Shown here: positions 41,881 to 55,300 of the stretch, in pieces
Numbering within the stretch: position 1 is the first letter of the stretch
Layout of the letters: the number at the start of each line of letters is the position of its first letter
Assembly: GCA_949128115.1 (NCBI GenBank)
Contig: OX421963.1
Coordinates: forward strand, 1,860,001 to 1,924,000
Direction of reading: 5' to 3'
DNA length: 64,000 nucleotides
Source of the DNA: Anaspis maculata
Taxonomy: Eukaryota > Arthropoda > Insecta > Coleoptera > Scraptiidae
Made by a program: the position numbers and the translations under genes
Notes under the pieces: generated by a model
Database searches by the model: none
Told to the model about the DNA's origin: nothing
Seen by the model: only the letters and a program-made list of their open reading frames with translations

Positions 41881-44716
41881 CTGCGACGTCGTGGAATGAG
41901 GTCATCTTTCCGATACGTGTCGCAGAATGAGGTCCTCTTAATAGGACGTGTCGCAAAATAAGCCAAAAAGCTTTATTTTGCCAATGTTGGTTGCAAAGTG
42001 GCCTATAAGACTGGGATTCAATTCCAAGGTGTATTAAAATAGAAAACATCATCAAAATGGAAGAAATTTTGGATGTGAAGATTTTTGTGTCTTGCAATTG
42101 GAACCAACTAAGCTCAATGTAGTTTGTATTTAACTTGCCAATGTTCTCTTGGAAAGTCTTCACTTGAATCGACTGGTAATATGTTCTTCCTTCAAAAATT
42201 CCTCTACTTTTGCTAATTTAGCCTCGGAAACAATTTCGAAAGATTCCATTGTTGAGAAATAGAGAGATTCTTGTTTCGGCTCATACTGCGACGTCGTGGA
42301 ATGAGGTCATCTTTCCGATACGTGTCGCAGAATGAGGTCCTCTTAATAGAACGTGTCGCAAAATAAGCCAAAAAGCTTTATTTTGCCAATGTTGGTTGCA
42401 AAGTGGCCTATAAGACTGGGATTCAATTCCAAGGTGTATTAAAATAGAAAACATCATCAAAATGGAAAAAATTTTGGATCTGAAGATTTTTGTGTCTTGC
42501 AATTGGAACCAACTAAGCTCAATGTAGTTTGTATTTAACTTGCCAATGTTCTCTTGGAAAGTCTTCACTTGAATCGACTGGTAATATGTCCTTCATTCAA
42601 AAATTCCTCTACTTTTGCTAATTTAGCCTCGGAAACAATTTCGAAAGATTCCATTGTTGAGAAATAGAGAGATTCTTGTTTCGGCTCATACCGCGACGTC
42701 GTGGAATGAGGTCCTCTTTCCGATACGTGTCGCAGAATGAGGTCCTCTTAATGGAACGTGTCGCAAAATGAGCCAAAAAGCTTTATTTTGCCAATGTTGG
42801 TTGCAAAGTGGCCTATAAGACAGGGATTCAATTCCAAGGTGTATTAAAATGGAAACATCATCAAAATGGAAAAATTTTGGATCTGGAGATTTTTGTGTCT
42901 TGCAATTGAAACCAACTAAGCTCAATGTAGTTTGTATTAAACTTGCCAATGTTCTCTTGGAAAGTCTTCACTTGAATCGACTGGTAATATGTCCTTCATT
43001 CAAAAATTCCTCTACTTTTGCTAATTTAGCCTCGGAAACAATTTCGAAAGATTCCATTGTTGAGAAATAGAGAGATTCTTGTTCCGGCTCATACTGCGAC
43101 GTCGTGGAATGAGGTCCTCTTTCCGATACGTGTCGCAGAATGAGGTCATCTTAATGGAACGTGCCGCAAAATGAGCCGAAAAGTCTTATTTTGCCAATGT
43201 TGGTTGCAAAGCGGCCTTTAAGACAGGAATTCAATTCCAAGGTGTAATTAAATGGAAACATCATCAAAATGGAAAAAAATTTGGATCTGAAGATTTTTGT
43301 GTCTTGCAATTGGAAACCAACAAAGCTCCATGTAGTTTGTGATAAACTTGCCAATGTTCTCTTGGAAAGTCTTCACTTGAATCGACTGGTAAATATGTCC
43401 TTCATTCAAAAATTCCTCTACTTTTGCTAATTTTGCCTCGGAAACAATTTCAAAAGATTCCATTGTTGAGAAATAAAGAGATTCTTGTTTCGGCTCATAC
43501 TGCGACGTCGTGGAATGAGGTCCTCTTTCCGATACGTGTCGCAGAATGAGGTCTTCTTAATGGAACGTGTCGCAAAATGAGCCGAATAGCTTTATTTTGC
43601 CAATGTTGGTTGCAAAATGGCCTTCAAGACAGGAATCCGATTCCAAGGTGTATTAAAATGAAAACATCATCAAAAAGGAAAAAAATTTGAATCTGAAGAT
43701 TTTTGTGTCTTGCAATTGAAATCAACAAAGCTCCATGTAGTTTGTATTAAACTTGCCAATGTTCTCTTGAAAAGTCTTCACTTGAATCGACTGGTAAATA
43801 TGTCCGTCATCCAAAAATTCCTCTACTTTTGCTAATTTAGCTTCGGAAACAATTTCGGAAGATTCCATTGTTGAGAAATGGAGAGATTCTTGTTTCGGCT
43901 CATACTGCGACGTCGTGGAATGAGGTCTTCTTTCCGATACGTGTCGCAGAATGAGGTCCTCTTAATAGAACGTGTCGCAAAATGAGCCAAGAAGGTTCAT
44001 TTTGCTAATGTTGGTTGCAAAGTGGCCTATAAGACAGGGATTCAATTCCAAGGTGTATTAAAATAGAAAACATCATCAAAATGGAAAAAATTTTTGATCT
44101 GAAGATTTTTGTGTCTTGCAATTGGAACCAACTAAGCTCAATGTAGTTTGTTATTAACTTGCCAATGTTTTCTTGGGAAGTCTTCACTTGAATCGACTGG
44201 TAAATGTGTCCTTCATTCAAAAAGTCCTCTACTTTAGCTAATTTAGCCTCGGAAACAATTTCGAAAGATTCCATTGTTGAGAAATAGAGAGATTCTTGTT
44301 TCAGCTCATACTGCGACGTCGTGGAATGAGGTCCTCTTTCCGATACGTGTCGCAGAATGAGGTCCTCTTAATAGAACGTGTCGCAAAATGAGCCAAGAAG
44401 GTTCATTTTGCTAATGTTGGTTGCAAAGTGGCCTATAAGACAGGGATTCAATTCCAAGGTGTATTAAAATAGAAAACATCATCAAAATGGAAAAAATTTT
44501 TGATCTGAAGATTTTTGTGTCTTGCAATTGGAACCAACTAAGCTCAATGTAGTTTGTTATTAACTTGCCAATGTTCTCTTGGGAAGTCTTCACTTGAATC
44601 GACTGGTAAATATGTCCTTCATTCAAAAATTCCTCTACTATTGCTAATTTAGCCTCGGAAACAATTTCGAAAGATTCCATTGTTGAGAAATAGAGAGATT
44701 CTTGTTTCGGCTCATA
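41881..44716. repeat. Satellite B 7-mer higher-order repeat, copy 1 (2836 bp)
   Basis: Seven monomers are followed immediately by a near-exact copy at 44717-47552. Monomer-specific variants recur in the same order at an offset of exactly 2836: GGTCATCTTTCC, TTCCTTCAAAAATT and CCGCGACGTC (near 42690 and 45526). Confidence 0.9.
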
Positions 44717-47552
44717 CTGCGACGTCGTGGAATGAGGTCATCTTTCCGATACGTGTCGCAGAATGAGGTCCTCTTAATAGGACGTGTCGCAAAATAAGCC
44801 AAAAAGCTTTATTTTGCCAATGTTGGTTGCAAAGTGGCCTATAAGACTGGGATTCAATTCCAAGGTGTATTAAAATAGAAAACATCATCAAAATGGAAGA
44901 AATTTTGGATGTGAAGATTTTTGTGTCTTGCAATTGGAACCAACTAAGCTCAATGTAGTTTGTATTTAACTTGCCAATGTTCTCTTGGAAAGTCTTCACT
45001 TGAATCGACTGGTAATATGTTCTTCCTTCAAAAATTCCTCTACTTTTGCTAATTTAGCCTCGGAAACAATTTCGAAAGATTCCATTGTTGAGAAATAGAG
45101 AGATTCTTGTTTCGGCTCATACTGCGACGTCGTGGAATGAGGTCATCTTTCCGATACGTGTCGCAGAATGAGGTCCTCTTAATAGAACGTGTCGCAAAAT
45201 AAGCCAAAAAGCTTTATTTTGCCAATGTTGGTTGCAAAGTGGCCTATAAGACTGGGATTCAATTCCAAGGTGTATTAAAATAGAAAACATCATCAAAATG
45301 GAAAAAATTTTGGATCTGAAGATTTTTGTGTCTTGCAATTGGAACCAACTAAGCTCAATGTAGTTTGTATTTAACTTGCCAATGTTCTCTTGGAAAGTCT
45401 TCACTTGAATCGACTGGTAATATGTCCTTCATTCAAAAATTCCTCTACTTTTGCTAATTTAGCCTCGGAAACAATTTCGAAAGATTCCATTGTTGAGAAA
45501 TAGAGAGATTCTTGTTTCGGCTCATACCGCGACGTCGTGGAATGAGGTCCTCTTTCCGATACGTGTCGCAGAATGAGGTCCTCTTAATGGAACGTGTCGC
45601 AAAATGAGCCAAAAAGCTTTATTTTGCCAATGTTGGTTGCAAAGTGGCCTATAAGACAGGGATTCAATTCCAAGGTGTATTAAAATGGAAACATCATCAA
45701 AATGGAAAAATTTTGGATCTGGAGATTTTTGTGTCTTGCAATTGAAACCAACTAAGCTCAATGTAGTTTGTATTAAACTTGCCAATGTTCTCTTGGAAAG
45801 TCTTCACTTGAATCGACTGGTAATATGTCCTTCATTCAAAAATTCCTCTACTTTTGCTAATTTAGCCTCGGAAACAATTTCGAAAGATTCCATTGTTGAG
45901 AAATAGAGAGATTCTTGTTCCGGCTCATACTGCGACGTCGTGGAATGAGGTCCTCTTTCCGATACGTGTCGCAGAATGAGGTCATCTTAATGGAACGTGC
46001 CGCAAAATGAGCCGAAAAGTCTTATTTTGCCAATGTTGGTTGCAAAGCGGCCTTTAAGACAGGAATTCAATTCCAAGGTGTAATTAAATGGAAACATCAT
46101 CAAAATGGAAAAAAATTTGGATCTGAAGATTTTTGTGTCTTGCAATTGGAAACCAACAAAGCTCCATGTAGTTTGTGATAAACTTGCCAATGTTCTCTTG
46201 GAAAGTCTTCACTTGAATCGACTGGTAAATATGTCCTTCATTCAAAAATTCCTCTACTTTTGCTAATTTTGCCTCGGAAACAATTTCAAAAGATTCCATT
46301 GTTGAGAAATAAAGAGATTCTTGTTTCGGCTCATACTGCGACGTCGTGGAATGAGGTCCTCTTTCCGATACGTGTCGCAGAATGAGGTCTTCTTAATGGA
46401 ACGTGTCGCAAAATGAGCCGAATAGCTTTATTTTGCCAATGTTGGTTGCAAAATGGCCTTCAAGACAGGAATCCGATTCCAAGGTGTATTAAAATGAAAA
46501 CATCATCAAAAAGGAAAAAAATTTGAATCTGAAGATTTTTGTGTCTTGCAATTGAAATCAACAAAGCTCCATGTAGTTTGTATTAAACTTGCCAATGTTC
46601 TCTTGAAAAGTCTTCACTTGAATCGACTGGTAAATATGTCCGTCATCCAAAAATTCCTCTACTTTTGCTAATTTAGCTTCGGAAACAATTTCGGAAGATT
46701 CCATTGTTGAGAAATGGAGAGATTCTTGTTTCGGCTCATACTGCGACGTCGTGGAATGAGGTCTTCTTTCCGATACGTGTCGCAGAATGAGGTCCTCTTA
46801 ATAGAACGTGTCGCAAAATGAGCCAAGAAGGTTCATTTTGCTAATGTTGGTTGCAAAGTGGCCTATAAGACAGGGATTCAATTCCAAGGTGTATTAAAAT
46901 AGAAAACATCATCAAAATGGAAAAAATTTTTGATCTGAAGATTTTTGTGTCTTGCAATTGGAACCAACTAAGCTCAATGTAGTTTGTTATTAACTTGCCA
47001 ATGTTTTCTTGGGAAGTCTTCACTTGAATCGACTGGTAAATGTGTCCTTCATTCAAAAAGTCCTCTACTTTAGCTAATTTAGCCTCGGAAACAATTTCGA
47101 AAGATTCCATTGTTGAGAAATAGAGAGATTCTTGTTTCAGCTCATACTGCGACGTCGTGGAATGAGGTCCTCTTTCCGATACGTGTCGCAGAATGAGGTC
47201 CTCTTAATAGAACGTGTCGCAAAATGAGCCAAGAAGGTTCATTTTGCTAATGTTGGTTGCAAAGTGGCCTATAAGACAGGGATTCAATTCCAAGGTGTAT
47301 TAAAATAGAAAACATCATCAAAATGGAAAAAATTTTTGATCTGAAGATTTTTGTGTCTTGCAATTGGAACCAACTAAGCTCAATGTAGTTTGTTATTAAC
47401 TTGCCAATGTTCTCTTGGGAAGTCTTCACTTGAATCGACTGGTAAATATGTCCTTCATTCAAAAATTCCTCTACTATTGCTAATTTAGCCTCGGAAACAA
47501 TTTCGAAATATTCCATTGTTGAGAAATGGAGAGATTCTTGTTTCGGCTCATA
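44717..47552. repeat. Satellite B 7-mer higher-order repeat, copy 2
   Basis: This is the near-identical second copy; a rare difference is CGAAATATTCC against CGAAAGATTCC in the last monomer. The segment 45522-47500 recurs again at about 61687-63280 at offset 16165 with slightly more differences, so this block has been copied over distance as well as in tandem. Confidence 0.9.
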
Positions 47553-50500
47553 CTGCGACGTCGTGGAATGAGGTCTTCTTTCCGATACGTGTCGCAGAAT
47601 GAGGTCCTCTTAATGGAACGTGTCGCAAAATGAGCCGAAAAGCCTTCTTTTGCCAATGTTGATTGCAAAGTGGCCTATAAGACAGGAATTCAATTCCAAG
47701 GTGTATTAAAATGGAAACATCATCAAAATGGAAGAAAATTTGAATCTGGAGATTCTTGTGTCTTGCAATTGGAACCAACAAAGCTTCATGTAGTTTGTAT
47801 TAAACTTGCCAATGTTTTCTTGGAAAGTCTTCACTTGAATCGACTGGTAATATGTCCTTCATTCAAAAATTCCTCTACTTTTGCTAATTTAGCCTCGGAA
47901 ACAATTTCGAAAGATTCCATTGTTGAGAAATAGAGAGATTCTTGTTTCGGCTCATACTGCGACGTCGTGGAATGAGGTCCTCTTTCCGATACGTGTCGCA
48001 GAATGAGGTCCTCTTAATAGAACGTGTCGCAAAATGAGACAAAAAGGTTCATTTTGCTAATGTTGGTTGCAAAGTGGCCTATAAGACAGGGATTCAATTC
48101 CAAGGTGTATTAAAATAGAAAACATCATCAAAATGGAAAAAATTTTTGATCTGAAGATTTTTGTGTCTTGCAATTGGAACCAACTAAGCTCAATGTAGTT
48201 TGTAATTAACTTGCCAATGTTCTCTTGGAAAGTCTTCACTTGAATCGACTGGTAATATGTCCTTCATTCAAAAATTCCTCTACTTTTGCTAAATTAGCCT
48301 CGGAAACAATTTCGAAAGATTCCATTGTTGAGAAATAGAGAGATTCTTGTCTCGGCTCATACCGCGACGTCGTGGAATGAGGTCCTCTTTCCGATACGTG
48401 TCGCAGAATGAGGTCTTCTTAATGGAACGTGTCGCAAAATGAGCCAAAAAGCTTTATTCTGCCAATGTTGGTTGCAAAGTGGCCTATAAGACAGGGATTC
48501 AATTCCAAGGTGTATTAGAATGGAAACATCATCAAAATGGAGAAAATTTTGGATCTGGAGATTTTTGTGTCTTGCATTTGGAACCAACAAAGCTCAATGT
48601 AGTTTGTATTAAACTTGCCAATGTTCTCTTGGAAAGTCTTCACTTGAATCGACTGGTAAATATGTCCTTCATTCAAAGGTTCCTCTACTTTTGCTAATTT
48701 AGCCTTGGAAACAATTTCGAAAGATTCCATTGTTGAGAAATAGAGAGATTCTTGTTTCGGCTCATACTGCGACGTCGTGGAATGAGGTCCTCTTTCCGAT
48801 ACGTGTCGCAGAATGAGGTCCTCTTAATAGAACGTGTCGCAAAATGAGCCAAAAAGGTTTATTTTGCCAATGTTGGTTGCAAAGTGGCCTATAAGACAGA
48901 AATTCATTTCCAAGGTGTATTAAAATGGAAACATCATCAAAATGGAAAGAGATTTGAATCTGAAGATTTTTGTGTCTTGCAATTGGAGCCAACAAAGCTC
49001 CATGTAGTTTGTATTGAACTTGCCAATGTTTTCTTGGAAAGTCTTCACTTGAATCGACTGGTAAATGTGTCCTTCATTCAAAAAGTCCTCTACTTTTGCT
49101 AATTTAGATTCGGAAACAATTTCGAAAGATTCCATTGTTGAGAAATAGAGAGATTCTTGTTTCGGCTCATACTGCGACGTCGTGGAATGAGGTCCTCTTT
49201 TCGATACGTGTCGAAGAATGAGTTCCTCTCAATGGAACGTGTCGCAAAATGAGCCGAAAAGCCTTATTTTGCCAATGTTGGTTGCAAAGTGGCCTATAAG
49301 ACAGAAATTCAATTCCAAGGTGTATTAAAATGGAAACATCATCAAAATGGAAAGAGATTTGAATCTGAAGATTTTTGTGTCTTGCAATTGGAACCAACAA
49401 AACTCCATGTAGTTTGTATTGAACTTGCCAATGTTCTCTTGGGAAGTCTTCACTTGAATCGACTGGTAAATATGTCCTTCATTCAAAAATTCTTCTACTA
49501 TTGCTAATTTAGCCTCGGAAACAATCTCGAAATATTCCATTGTTGAGAAATGGGGAGATTCTTGTTTCGGCTCATACTGCGACGTCGTGGAATGAGGTCC
49601 TCTTTCCGATACGTGTCGCAGAATGAGGTCCTCTTTATAGAACGTGTCGCAAAATGAGCCAAAAAGCTTTATTCTGCCAATGTTGGTTGCAAAGTGGCCT
49701 ATAAGACAGGGATTCAATTCCAAGGTGTATTAAAATAGAAAACATAATTAAAATGGAAAAAATTTTGGATCTGAAGATTTTTGTGTGACTTGCAATTGGA
49801 ACCAACAAAGCTCCATGTAGTTTGTATTGAACTTGCCAATGTTCTCTTGGGAAGTCTTTACTTGAATCGACTGGTAAATATGTCCTTCGTTCAAAAATTC
49901 CTCTACTATTGCTAATTTAGCCTCGAAAACAATTTCGAAATATTCCATTGTTGAGAAATGGAGAGATTCTTGTTTCGGCTCATACTGCGACGTCGTGGAA
50001 TGAGGTCCTCTTTCTGATACGTGTCGCAGAATGAGGTCCTCCTAATGGAACGTGTCGCAAAATGAGCCGAATAGCTTTATTTTGCCAATGTTGGTTGCAA
50101 AGTGGCCTTCAAGACAGGAATCCAATTCCAAGGTGTATTAAAATGAAAACATCATCAAAAAGGAAAAAAATTTGAATCTGAAGATTTTTGTGTCTTGCAA
50201 TTGGAATCAACAAAGCTCCATGTAGTTTGTATTAAACTTGCCAATGTTCTCTTGGGAAGTCTTCACTTGAATCGACTGGTAAATATGTCCTTCATTCAAA
50301 AATTCCTCTACTATTGCTAATTTAGCCTCGGAAACAATTTCGAAATATTCCATTGTTGAGAAATGGAGAGATTCTTGTTTCGGCTCATACTGCGACGTCG
50401 TGGAATGAGGTCCTCTTTCTGATACGTGTCGCAGAATGAGGTCCTCTTAATAGAACGTGTCGCAAAATGAGCCAAAAAGCTTTATTTTGCCAATGTTGGT

Positions 50501-52379
50501 TGCAAAGTGGCCTATAAGACAGGGATTCAATTCCAAGGTGTATTAAAATGGAAACATCATCAAAATGGAAGAATTTTGGATCTGGAGATTTTTGTGTCTT
50601 GCAATTGGAACCAACTAAGCTCAATGTAGTTTGTATTAAACTTGCCAATGTTCTCTTGGAAAGTCTCCACTTGAATCGACTGGTAATATGTCCTTCATTC
50701 AAAAATTCCTCTACTTTTGCTAATTTAGCCTCGGAAACAATTTCGAAAGATTCCATTGTTGAGAAATAGAGAGATTCTTGTTTCAGCTCATACTGCGACG
50801 TCGTGGAATGAGGTCCTCTTTCCGATACGTGTCGCAGAATGAGGTCCTCTCAATGGAACGTGTCGCAAAATGAGCCAAAAAGCTTTATTTTGCCAATGTT
50901 GGTTGCAAAGTGGCCTGTAAGACAGGAATTCAATTCCAAGGTGTATTAAAATGAAAACATCATCAAAATGGAAAAAATTTCGGATCTGAAGATTTTTGTG
51001 TCTTGCAATTGGAACCAACAAAGCTCCATGTAGTTTGTATTGAACTTGCCAATGTTTTCTTGGAAAGTCTTCACTTGAATCGACTGGTAAATATGTCCTT
51101 CATTCAAGAAGTCCTCTACTTTTGCTAATTTAGCCTCGGAAACAATTTCGAAAGATTCCGTTGTTGAGAAATAGAGAGATTCTTGTTTCGGCTCATACTG
51201 CGACGACGTGGAATGAGGTCTTCTTTCCGATACGTGTCGCAGAATGAGGTCCTCTTAATGGAACGTGTCGCAAAATGAGCCGAAAAGCCTTATTTTGCCA
51301 ATGTTGGTTGCAAAGTGGTCTATAAGACAGGAATTCAATTCCAAGGTGTATTAAAATGAAGACATCATCGAAATGGGAAAAATTTTGGATCTGAAGATTT
51401 TTGTGTCTTGCAATTGGAACCAACAAAGCTCCATGTAGTTTGTATTAAACTTGCCAATGTTCTCTTGGAAAGTCTTCACTTGAATCGACTGGTAATATGT
51501 CCTTCATTCAAAAATTCCTCTACTTTTGCTAATTTAGCCTCGGAAACAATTTCGAAAGATTCCATTGTTGAGAAATAGAGAGATTCTTGTTTCGGCTCAT
51601 ACTGCGACGTCGTGGAATGAGGTCCTCTTTTCGATACGTGTCGCAGAATGAGGTCCACTTAATGGAACGTGTCGCAAAATGAGCCAAAAAGCTTTATTTT
51701 GCCAATGTTGGTTGCAAAGTGGCCTATAAGACAGGGATCCAATTCCAAGGTGTATTAAAATGGAAACATCATCAAAATGGAAAAATTTTGGATCTGAAGA
51801 TTTTTGTGTCTTGCAATTGGAATCAACAAAGCTCCATGTAGTTTGTATTAAACTTGCCAATGTTCTCTTGAAAAGTCTTCACTTGAATCGACTGGTAAAT
51901 ATGTTCTTCATTCAAAAATTCCTCTACTTTTGCTAATTTTGCCTCGGAAACAATTTCGGAAGATTCCATTGTTGAGAAATGGAGAGATTCTTGTTTCGGC
52001 TCATACTGCGACGTCGTGGAATGAGGTCTTCTTTCCGATACGTGTCGCAGAATGAGGTCCTCTTAATGGAACGTGTCGCAAAATGAGCCGAAAAGCCTTA
52101 TTTTGCCAATGTTGGTTGCAAAGTGGCCTATAAGACAGGAATTCAATTCCAAGGTGTATTAAAATAGAAACATCATCAAAATGGAAAAAAATTTGAATCT
52201 GGAGATTTTTGTGTCTTGCAATTGGAACCACAAAGCTCCATGTAGTTTGTATTAAACTTGCCAATGTTTTCTTGGGAAGTCTTCACTTGAATCGACTGGT
52301 AAATGTGTCCTTCATTCAAAAAGTCCTCTACTTTAGCTAATTTAGCCTCGGAAACAATTTCGAAAGATTCCATTGTTGA

Positions 52380-55300
52380 GAAATAGAGAGATTCTTGTTT
52401 CGGCTCATACTGCGACGTCGTGGAATGAGGTCCTCTTTCCGATACGTGTCGCAGAATGAGGTCCTCTTAATGGAACGTGTCGCAAAATGAGCCGAATAGC
52501 TTTATTTTGCCAATGTTGGTTGCAAAGTGGCCTTCAAGACAAGAATCCAATTCCAAGGTGTATTAAAATGAAAACATCATCAAAAAGGAAAAAAATTTGA
52601 ATCTGAAGATTTTTGTGTCTTGCAATTGGAATCAACAAAGCTCCATGTAGTTTGTATTAAACTTGCCAATGTTCTCTTGAAAAGTCTTCACTTGAATCGA
52701 CTGGTAAATATGTCCGTCATTCAAAAATTCCTCTACTATTGCTAATTTAGCCTCGGAAACAATTTCGAAATATTCCATTGTTGAGAAATGGAGAGATTCT
52801 TGTTTCGGCTCATACTGCGACGTCGTGGAATGAGGTCCTCTTTCCGATACGTGTCGCAGAATGAGGTCCTCTTAATGGAACGTGTCGCAAAATGAGCCGA
52901 ATAGCTTTATTTTGCCAATGTTGGTTGCAGAGTGGCCTTCAAGACAGGAATCCAATTCCAAGGTGTATTAAAATGAAAACATCATCAAAAAGGAAAAAAA
53001 TTTGAATCTGAAGATTTTTGTGTCTTGCAATTGGAATCAACAAAGCTCCATGTAGTTTGTATTAAACTTGCCAATGTTCTCTTGAAAAGTCTTCACTTGA
53101 ATCGACTGGTAAATATGTCCGTCATTCAAAAATTCCTCTACTATTGCTAATTTAGCCTCGGAAACAATTTCGAAATATTCCATTGTTGAGAAATGGAGAG
53201 ATTCTTGTTTCGGCTCATACTGCGACGTCGTGGAATGAGGTCCTCTTTCCGATACGTGTCGCAGAATGAGGTCCTCTTAATGGAACGTGTCGCAAAATGA
53301 GCCGAATAGCTTTATTTTGCCAATGTTGGTTGCAAAGTGGCCTTCAAGACAGGAATCCAATTCCAAGGTGTATTAAAATGAAAACATCATCAAAAAGGAA
53401 AAAAATTTGAATCTGAAGATTTTTGTGTCTTGCAATTGGAATCAACAAAGCTCCATGTAGTTTGTATCAAACTTGCCAATGTTCTCTTGAAAAGTCTTCA
53501 CTTGAATCGACTGGTAAATATGTCCGTCATTCAAAAATTCCTCTACTATTGCTAATTTAGCCTCGGAAACAATTTCGAAATATTCCATTGTTGAGAAATG
53601 GAGAGATTCTTGTTTCGGCTCATACTGCGACGTCGTGGAATGAGGTCCTCTTTCCGATACGTGTCGCAGAATGAGGTCCTCTTAATGGAACGTGTCGCAA
53701 AATGAGCCGAATAGCTTTATTTTGCCAATGTTGGTTGCAAAGTGGCCTTCAAGACAGGAATCCAATTCCAAGGTGTATTAAAATGAAAACATCATCAAAA
53801 AGGAAAAAAATTTGAATCTGAAGATTTTTGTGTCTTGCAATTGGAATCAACAAAGCTCCATGTAGTTTGTATTGAACTTGCCAATGTTTTCTTGGAAAGT
53901 CTTCACTTGAATCGACTGGTAAATGTGTCCTTCATTCAAAAAGTCCTCTACTTTAGCTAATTTAGCCTCGGAAACAATTTCGAAAGATTCCATTGTTGAG
54001 AAATAGAGAGATTCTTGTTTCGGCTCATACTGCGACGTCGTGGAATGAGGTCCTCTTTCCGATACGTGTCGCAGAATGAGGTCCTCTTAATGGAACGTGT
54101 CGCAAAATGAGCCGAATAGCTTTATTTTGCCAATGTTGGTTGCAAAGTGGCCTTCAAGACAGGAATCCAATTCCAAGGTGTATTAAAATGAAAACATCAT
54201 CAAAAAGGAAAAAAATTTGAATCTGAAGATTTTTGTGTCTTGCAATTGGAATCAACAAAGCTCCATGTAGTTTGTATTAAACTTGCCAATGTTCTCTTGA
54301 AAAGTCTTCACTTGAATCGACTGGTAAATATGTCCGTCATTCAAAAATTCCTCTACTATTGCTAATTTAGCCTCGGAAACAATTTCGAAATATTCCATTG
54401 TTGAGAAATGGAGAGATTCTTGTTTCGGCTCATACTGCGACGTCGTGGAATGAGGTCCTCTTTCCGATACGTGTCGCAGAATGAGGTCCTCTTAATGGAA
54501 CGTGTCGCAAAATGAGCCGAATAGCTTTATTTTGCCAATGTTGGTTGCAGAGTGGCCTTCAAGACAGGAATCCAATTCCAAGGTGTATTAAAATGAAAAC
54601 ATCATCAAAAAGGAAAAAAATTTGAATCTGAAGATTTTTGTGTCTTGCAATTGGAATCAACAAAGCTCCATGTAGTTTGTATTAAACTTGCCAATGTTCT
54701 CTTGAAAAGTCTTCACTTGAATCGACTGGTAAATATGTCCGTCATTCAAAAATTCCTCTACTATTGCTAATTTAGCCTCGGAAACAATTTCGAAATATTC
54801 CATTGTTGAGAAATGGAGAGATTCTTGTTTCGGCTCATACTGCGACGTCGTGGAATGAGGTCCTCTTTCCGATACGTGTCGCAGAATGAGGTCCTCTTAA
54901 TGGAACGTGTCGCAAAATGAGCCGAATAGCTTTATTTTGCCAATGTTGGTTGCAAAGTGGCCTTCAAGACAGGAATCCAATTCCAAGGTGTATTAAAATG
55001 AAAACATCATCAAAAAGGAAAAAAATTTGAATCTGAAGATTTTTGTGTCTTGCAATTGGAATCAACAAAGCTCCATGTAGTTTGTATTAAACTTGCCAAT
55101 GTTCTCTTGAAAAGTCTTCACTTGAATCGACTGGTAAATATGTCCGTCATTCAAAAATTCCTCTACTATTGCTAATTTAGCCTCGGAAACAATTTCGAAA
55201 TATTCCATTGTTGAGAAATGGAGAGATTCTTGTTTCGGCTCATACTGCGACGTCGTGGAATGAGGTCCTCTTTCCGATACGTGTCGCAGAATGAGGTCCT

